Shown here in pieces: positions 5,684 through 9,952 of a stretch of DNA of 9,952 bases. A program made the position numbers and the translations under genes. Position 1 is the stretch's first letter; every line of letters starts with the position of its first letter. The notes below the pieces were generated by a model that did not search any database, was not told the DNA's origin, and saw nothing but the letters and a program-made list of their open reading frames with translations. Source of the DNA: Burkholderiales bacterium (GTDB taxonomy: Bacteria; Pseudomonadota; Gammaproteobacteria; Burkholderiales; Usitatibacteraceae). The DNA lies in assembly GCA_017880705.1 (NCBI GenBank), contig JADGRS010000084.1, forward strand, positions 1 to 9,952, in the 5' to 3' direction.

Positions 5684-6757
5684 TCAGTTTAGCTCGCGCC
5701 TGCGCCGCGCGAGATACGCCGTCACTTCCTCGCGGTCGTGGTACAGATGCTTGATGCGCAGGTAGTAGCCGCCACCGCCCAGCGCCTCGTCGACGATGCC
5801 GCGGCAGCGCTCCACTTCCTCCCAGCGCTTCTTCATCGGCAGCTTCAGGTTGAAGATGGTTTCCGCGCACCATCCTTGCGCGATCCACTGGGACGCGAGC
5901 CGCGCGATCCTGGCGGGGCTCTCGACCATGTCGCACACCATCCAGTCGACGGGCTCCGCGGGACGGTAGTGAAAGCCGTCGTCGCGGCGATGCTTCACCT
6001 GCCCCGTTTCGAGCAGCGCGGGATCCATGGCCCCGTTGTCCACGGCGATCACCATGAGGCCGCGTTGCACGAGCTGCCAGGTCCAGCCGCCGGGCGATGC
6101 GCCCAGGTCGATCGCCGTCATTCCCGGCGCGAGGCGCTGCGCGCGCTCCTTTTCGTCGAGGAACTGCATGATGGCCTCGGCGAGCTTGAGCGTCGAGCGC
6201 GACGGCGATCCCGATGGCATTCGCAGCCTCGCGATGCCCATGGGCCAGTCCGAGCTGTTGCCGATCGTCGAAACGCCTACATGGCACGCGAGCCCGCCCA
6301 CGAAGAAGACGTGCAGGCGCTCCGTGGCGCGATCGTCGTCGAACACGACTCCCTCCTTCGCCAGCGCCTTCTCGAGATGCGGGGTCAGCGGCTTTGCGAG
6401 GGCGGAGAGCGACTTGCCGTCGTTGGTGTCGGGCATCTCGATGCGCAGCCCCGCGAAGCGGCTGCCGAGCGATCGCGCGGCGGCGGATATGGGGGATACG
6501 CGGTCGCCCTCGGCGAGCGCCAGGAGCTCGCCCGTGCGCACGAGCTGGCGCGGGAACACCAGGCGCCTGAACTCGATCCGCTTGCCGAGCTCGACGCCCA
6601 TGTCGTCGTCATGCGCCTGGAAGATCGCGAAGCCGCTGTCGGGGCGCCCCTTCACGAAGCCTCTCACGCCCGCCGCCGCCGCGGTCGCGGTGATCTCCTG
6701 GGCGCACTCTTTCTCGAAGCCCGCGCGGCAATAGAGAAGCAGCCGCGGTGCGCTCAC
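5684..6757 (-). CDS. rlmM: 23S rRNA 2'-O-ribose methyltransferase RlmM
   Basis: The 357-residue protein matches RlmM, which uses SAM to 2'-O-methylate C2498 of 23S rRNA in the peptidyl transferase centre. The N-terminal half (1 to about 170) is the THUMP-like RNA-binding region. The Rossmann methyltransferase region follows with PSRSTLKLAEA (185-195), the SAM loop IDLGASPGGW (216-225), DWMVCDMVE (271-279), FNLKLPMKKRW (302-312) and LYHDREEV (338-345). These supply a K-D-K-E type catalytic set, probably Lys191, Asp276, Lys305 and Glu343 or Glu344. The length is close to the E. coli enzyme. The GTG start at 6757 overlaps the tatD stop as GTGA with no good Shine-Dalgarno, which suggests translational coupling. 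An upstream extension in the same frame is antisense-like and does not match the family. Confidence 0.95.
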   Translation of the reverse strand: MSAPRLLLYCRAGFEKECAQEITATAAAAGVRGFVKGRPDSGFAIFQAHDDDMGVELGKRIEFRRLVFPRQLVRTGELLALAEGDRVSPISAAARSLGSRFAGLRIEMPDTNDGKSLSALAKPLTPHLEKALAKEGVVFDDDRATERLHVFFVGGLACHVGVSTIGNSSDWPMGIARLRMPSGSPSRSTLKLAEAIMQFLDEKERAQRLAPGMTAIDLGASPGGWTWQLVQRGLMVIAVDNGAMDPALLETGQVKHRRDDGFHYRPAEPVDWMVCDMVESPARIARLASQWIAQGWCAETIFNLKLPMKKRWEEVERCRGIVDEALGGGGYYLRIKHLYHDREEVTAYLARRRRELN

Positions 6758-7530
6758 GCCAGCCGCGCGTGGCCGAAGAGGCGGAAGAAGTTTCCGGTGG
6801 TGGCCGCGGCGACCTCTTCGAGCGTGATGCCTCGCAGGCGCGCGATCTCCTCGGCCACGTGCTTCACGTAGGCGGGCTGGTTCGACTCGCCGCGATGGGG
6901 CACGGGCGCGAGGTACGGCGAATCCGTCTCGACCAGCATGCGCTCGAGGGGAACGCGCCGGGCGACATCCTTCAGGTCCTTCGCGTTCTTGAAGGTCACG
7001 ATGCCGGAGAAGGAGATGTGAAAGCCCAGCGCCATCGCCGCTTCGGCCACGTCCCACGATTCCGTGAAGCAATGCATGACGCCGCCCACCTCGCCCGCGG
7101 CTTCCTCGCGCATGATTCGCAGCGTGTCGTCCGCCGAGGCGCGGGTGTGGATCACCAGCGGCTTGCCGCAACGGCGCGCGGCGCGGATGTGGGTGCGGAA
7201 ACGCTCGCGCTGCCACTCGGTGTTGCCCTCGACGCGAAAGTAATCGAGCCCGGTTTCGCCGATGCCCACTACCTTCGGATCGTCCGCGAGCTCGAGGAGC
7301 TCGTCGATGCCCACCTCGCGCCCGTCGCGGAGCTCGTCCGGATGCACGCCGGCGGTGCACCACAGGTTGGGCCGCGACCGCGCGACCTCGCGCACGGCGG
7401 GAAAAGTCTGCAGCGTGGTGCTGATGGTGAGCGCGTGCGTGACGCCGTTGTCGCTCATTCGCGACATGACGCCGGGCAGATCGGCGTGCAGCTCCGGGAA
7501 ATCGAGGTGGCAATGGGAATCGACGAGCAT
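6754..7530 (-). CDS. tatD: TatD-family metal-dependent deoxyribonuclease
   Basis: The 258-residue TIM-barrel hydrolase has all usual metal ligands: His6 and His8 in HCHLD, Glu92 in GIGETGLDY, His128 in IHTRA, His153 in MHCF and Asp203 in ETDSPYLAP. TatD proteins are cytosolic 3'-5' exonucleases acting on single-stranded DNA and are implicated in DNA repair; despite the name they are not needed for Tat export. The start ATG 7530 gives the standard MLVDSHCHLD N-terminus; a start 36 bases upstream is possible but unlike the family. No strong ribosome site is visible. The gene commonly follows holB and pilZ in proteobacteria, as here, except that cfa lies between. It is 54 bases downstream of cfa and overlaps rlmM by four bases. 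Confidence 0.96.
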   Translation of the reverse strand: MLVDSHCHLDFPELHADLPGVMSRMSDNGVTHALTISTTLQTFPAVREVARSRPNLWCTAGVHPDELRDGREVGIDELLELADDPKVVGIGETGLDYFRVEGNTEWQRERFRTHIRAARRCGKPLVIHTRASADDTLRIMREEAAGEVGGVMHCFTESWDVAEAAMALGFHISFSGIVTFKNAKDLKDVARRVPLERMLVETDSPYLAPVPHRGESNQPAYVKHVAEEIARLRGITLEEVAAATTGNFFRLFGHARLA

Positions 7531-7584
7531 GCGCGTGATTCTACCGGCGCGGGCATCGGCCGGCATCCGAAAGCGCGCGCTGAG

Positions 7585-8799
7585 CTAGATTTCGCCGCGG
7601 TACATCCACTCCCGTGTGAGCGGCAGCGACGTGCGCCCGGGTTTCGTCTGCTTCGATCCGAGCACCTGGTAGATCGACACCCATCCCTGCTCGAAGGCGT
7701 ACGCGCATCCGGCGAGGTACAGCCGCCAGATGCGCGCGGTGCGCTGGTTGGACGCCGCGACCGCCGCGTCGACGTTCCTTTCGTAATTCGCGCTCCAGAG
7801 CTCCAGCGTCTTCGCGTAGTGCGTTCGCAGGCACTCCACATCGTGGATCTCGAGGTTCTGCTCGCTCATCTCGAACACGGCCCGGTGCAGGTGAGGAAGC
7901 TCGCCCCTCGGGAACACATAGCGGTCGATGAACTCGCCGGCGCCGAGGCCCACGGCCCGGTTGCGCGTATCGGACGTGGTGATGCCGTGGTTGAGGAAGA
8001 GCCCCCTCTCCTTGAGCAGCCTGCGCACCGTGTTGAAATACACCGGCAGGTTGCGCAACCCCACGTGCTCGAACATCCCCACGCTCGCGATTTTGTCGTA
8101 GACGCCCTCGCCGGGCGTGTCGCGGTAGTCCTGCAGGACGACCTTGCAGCGATCCTCGAGACCCGCCGCGCGAATGCGCTTGTTGGCGAAGCGGTGCTGG
8201 TTCTCGGAGAGCGTGATGCCCGTCGCCTTCACTCCATAGCGCTCGGCGGCGCGCAGCACGAGCGCACCCCAGCCGCACCCGATGTCGAGGAAAGTCTCGC
8301 CGGGCTCGAGGCGCAGCTTCGCGCAGATGTGGTCGAGCTTCTGCAGCTGCGCCGCCTCGAGCGCGTCGTCGTCGCGCCGGAAGTAGCCGCACGAATACAC
8401 CATCCGGGGATCGAGCCACAGGGCATAGAACTCGTCGGAGACATCATAATGATGCCGGATCGCCTCGCGATCCTCGCTCCGGGAGCGGAGCTCGTCCGTG
8501 AGGCCATGCGACTGGAAGAGCGGCCGCGGCGTCGCGCGCGCGAACGCCTCGGCGCCGCGGATCGCCGCGCCCACGTCGCCCTCGAGATCCGCATGGCCGT
8601 CGATATACGCCTCGGCGAGCGTGAGAAGGCTCGGGCGCATGAGCGCCGCCGCGCCGCGCCGCCCCTTCAGGCGCACCGTCACGCTAGGCGTCTCCGAAAA
8701 GGAGACCTCGCGCCCGTCCCACAGCACCACGCGCACCGGCGCCGAGACGTTCTTCTTCAGCATTGACAGAGCGTTGTCGAGCGGCTTTTCCCAGAACAC
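7585..8799 (-). CDS. cfa: Cyclopropane-fatty-acyl-phospholipid synthase
   Basis: The 404-residue enzyme transfers a methylene from SAM to cis double bonds of membrane phospholipid acyl chains, at the inner face of the membrane, usually in stress or stationary phase. The hallmark HHYDVSDEFYALWLD occupies 116-130, followed by MVYSCGYF. The SAM-binding loop LDIGCGWG occupies 171-178, and GMFEHVG follows at 241-247. The bicarbonate-binding positions known for E. coli Cfa appear kept: Cys137, Glu244, His271, Ile273 and Tyr328. The GTG start at 8799 is chosen because AGGAGG lies four bases upstream; the ATG at 8763 has no such site. Its placement between pilZ and tatD is unusual. It starts 41 bases after the pilZ stop and is likely co-transcribed with it. 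Confidence 0.96.
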   Translation of the reverse strand: MFWEKPLDNALSMLKKNVSAPVRVVLWDGREVSFSETPSVTVRLKGRRGAAALMRPSLLTLAEAYIDGHADLEGDVGAAIRGAEAFARATPRPLFQSHGLTDELRSRSEDREAIRHHYDVSDEFYALWLDPRMVYSCGYFRRDDDALEAAQLQKLDHICAKLRLEPGETFLDIGCGWGALVLRAAERYGVKATGITLSENQHRFANKRIRAAGLEDRCKVVLQDYRDTPGEGVYDKIASVGMFEHVGLRNLPVYFNTVRRLLKERGLFLNHGITTSDTRNRAVGLGAGEFIDRYVFPRGELPHLHRAVFEMSEQNLEIHDVECLRTHYAKTLELWSANYERNVDAAVAASNQRTARIWRLYLAGCAYAFEQGWVSIYQVLGSKQTKPGRTSLPLTREWMYRGEI

Positions 8800-8803
8800 G
8801 TGG

Positions 8804-8809
8804 CCTCCT
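8804..8809 (-). promoter_or_regulatory. Ribosome binding site deciding the GTG start of cfa
   Basis: AGGAGG on the leftward strand is followed by CCAC and then GTG. It supports MFWEKPLDNA as the N-terminus, 12 residues longer than a start at the first ATG. Confidence 0.8.
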
Positions 8810-8840
8810 GCTCGGCGCCTTTGCCCCGCGAGCGGCAGGG

Positions 8841-9209
8841 CTAGATCGTGTGGGTCGGCCGTGAGGACTGCAGGGCGCCGGCGAGCAGTCCCTCGACCTT
8901 CTTGCGGAGCTCGCGCCCGACTTCGCTTTCGTGAAGCTGGACGCCGATGCCCTGCGGGCGGTTGCCCGCGCTGTGCGCCGGATTGATCCATGCGACGTTG
9001 CCTTGCAGCGGGATCTTGTTCGGATCGTCCAGCAGCGACAGGAGGATCAGGACCTCCTCCCCCAACGCATGGGACCGGCTACTGGGCAAAAAGATTCCGC
9101 CCCCGCGCAAAAGAGGCATCCACGCCGCATACAGCGCGGCTTTGGACCGGATGGTGAGAGTAAAAACTCCCGGCCGGTTGGCTATGGATTCAGCGGCGGC
9201 TTCGCTCAT
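8841..9209 (-). CDS. pilZ: Type IV pilus PilZ-domain protein
   Basis: The 122-residue protein consists of one PilZ domain (about 12-112). The segment LYAAWMPLLRGGGIFLP and the later NVAWINP are typical of the PilZ of type IV pilus systems. The RxxxR and (D/N)xSxxG motifs needed for cyclic-di-GMP binding are absent, as in Pseudomonas PilZ, so it probably works through protein contacts. In studied relatives these involve the pilus ATPase PilB and the regulator FimX. Neighbouring holB upstream is the conserved genomic setting. The start ATG 9209 has no clear Shine-Dalgarno. A possible own promoter lies upstream at 9233-9262. The presence of pilZ suggests that the organism makes type IV pili, whose structural genes lie elsewhere. 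Confidence 0.94.
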   Translation of the reverse strand: MSEAAAESIANRPGVFTLTIRSKAALYAAWMPLLRGGGIFLPSSRSHALGEEVLILLSLLDDPNKIPLQGNVAWINPAHSAGNRPQGIGVQLHESEVGRELRKKVEGLLAGALQSSRPTHTI

Positions 9210-9232
9210 GGCTTGGTGCCCACAGTGATTGG

Positions 9233-9262
9233 ATTGTAGGCCAAGAGCCGCGCGGGCGCGAA
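9233..9262 (-). promoter_or_regulatory. Weak candidate promoter for pilZ
   Basis: On the leftward strand TACAAT (9238-9233) matches five of six -10 bases, and TTCGCG (9262-9257) lies 18 bases upstream with only three -35 matches. It would start transcription about 17 bases before the pilZ ATG. The 72-base gap between holB and pilZ leaves room for it, but it may be chance. Confidence 0.3.
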
Positions 9263-9281
9263 CCGTGGTTTGGGGCGCGCC

Positions 9282-9952
9282 CTACCCTTTCGGTCGCGTG
9301 GCCAGGTTATATGCCATCAACAAGTGCTCGGCCACGAGCCGCGGATTGAGCGGGTGGGAGGCGAGGCGCCGCGCCGCCGCGAGCTCGCGCTCGAGCGCGA
9401 ACAAGCCCTCGACATCCGCTGACTGGGCGCGCGCCTTGAGCGCCGCCCCGAGATCGCCATGATGGCGCGCCTCGCCCGCCAGGCGCACGCGTAGGAGATC
9501 GTGCACCCACGTCTGCATCCAGTAGATGAAGCGCTCGACGCCGGCCTTTTCCATGCCCGCTGCGAATTGCACCGGATCGGCGCCGCCGGGCCGCGAGAGC
9601 TCGGCGAGGACGCGCCGGCGAAGCTCCGCCTCGGGAGGCTCGGCGAGGTCGCGCGCGAGAAGCGGCGCGCCGCCCGCGCCCGCGAGCGCGATTTCGGGCG
9701 CCGCGACGCCTTGCGCGCGCAGCCACTCGAGCGCCTCCTCCCGTGGCGGGGCGCCGAGAGAGAGCATGCGGCAGCGGCTGCGAATCGTCGCCAGGAGCCG
9801 CGCCGGCTGGTCGCTCACGAGCACGATGAGTGTGTGCGCGGGCGGCTCCTCGAGCGTCTTGAGAAGCGCGTTCGCTGCGGCGGGATGCATCGCCTCGGCC
9901 GGATGGATCAGCAGGACCCGGTAGCCCGCGCGGTGCGTCGTGAGCGCGATGA
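9282..9952 (-). CDS. holB: DNA polymerase III delta prime subunit, partial (N-terminus outside window)
   Basis: The visible 222 residues are the C-terminal two thirds of the delta prime subunit, part of the clamp-loader complex that opens the beta sliding clamp and places it on primed DNA at the replication fork. The reading frame runs off the right edge. The AAA+ part shows YRVLLIHPAEAM, NALLKTLEEPP and the SRC motif in TIRSRCRML, whose arginine acts in trans on a neighbouring ATPase subunit. The remaining part is the helical C-terminal collar domain. The Walker region and any zinc-binding cysteines lie outside the window. The gene ends in TAG, 72 bases before pilZ, and is the first visible gene of the leftward cluster; tmk is the expected upstream neighbour but cannot be seen. 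Confidence 0.94.
   Translation of the reverse strand, partial: IALTTHRAGYRVLLIHPAEAMHPAAANALLKTLEEPPAHTLIVLVSDQPARLLATIRSRCRMLSLGAPPREEALEWLRAQGVAAPEIALAGAGGAPLLARDLAEPPEAELRRRVLAELSRPGGADPVQFAAGMEKAGVERFIYWMQTWVHDLLRVRLAGEARHHGDLGAALKARAQSADVEGLFALERELAAARRLASHPLNPRLVAEHLLMAYNLATRPKG

Noticed and set aside
2660..5692. Rightward open frame of about 1010 codons overlapping the membrane fusion gene and the dehydrogenase gene
   Set aside because: Its translation is Arg/Ala/Pro-rich without any domain and lies out of frame with two genes that carry full family motifs; long shadow frames are expected in GC-rich DNA.
6758..7513. N-terminal extension of the rlmM reading frame
   Set aside because: The extension overlaps tatD in another frame, is Arg-rich and unlike RlmM; GTG 6757 gives a family-like length.
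6748..8766. Rightward open frame of about 672 codons opposite rlmM, tatD and cfa
   Set aside because: It is antisense to recognisable genes and its His/Arg/Ala-rich translation shows no family motif.

Overview
The window is GC-rich, densely packed bacterial chromosome. The order holB-pilZ-(cfa)-tatD, the rlmM-type 23S rRNA methyltransferase and the small SWIB protein with a histone H1-like tail together point to a proteobacterium, most probably a betaproteobacterium; this assignment is inferred from gene content only. There are eleven recognisable protein genes (one cut by the right edge) and a possible C-terminal scrap of another gene at the left edge. I see no tRNA, rRNA, CRISPR array, insertion sequence or prophage gene, and no gene-free stretch longer than about 230 bases.

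Left part (1-1692): a RidA-family enamine/imine deaminase and a SWIB-domain protein both read leftward, separated by a clear intrinsic terminator. The SWIB gene is divergent from a rightward Bcp-type peroxiredoxin. The intergenic stretch 995-1221 holds a good -35 box and an AT-rich block on the SWIB side, and a 14-bp palindrome next to the bcp ribosome binding site.

Middle part (1689-4733): a membrane-anchored lipase-like alpha/beta hydrolase reads leftward, tail to tail with bcp. Divergent from it is a large rightward protein with about 12-13 membrane segments fused to a spermidine synthase-like methyltransferase-fold domain. Its substrate cannot be deduced here.

Right part (4730-9952): six leftward genes lie close together and probably form one transcription unit, at least in part: holB (DNA polymerase III delta prime, partial), pilZ (type IV pilus), cfa (cyclopropane fatty acid synthase), tatD (3'-5' deoxyribonuclease), rlmM (23S rRNA 2'-O-methyltransferase, start overlapping the tatD stop) and a D-2-hydroxyacid dehydrogenase. 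The functions are mostly housekeeping and do not form one pathway.

Both convergent gene pairs share their stop codons in a 4-base overlap (CTAG and TTAG), with no room for a terminator. I do not see a clear novel defence, mobile or biosynthetic system. The least understood gene is the transporter-like/aminopropyltransferase-like fusion. The other points worth checking are regulatory or architectural.
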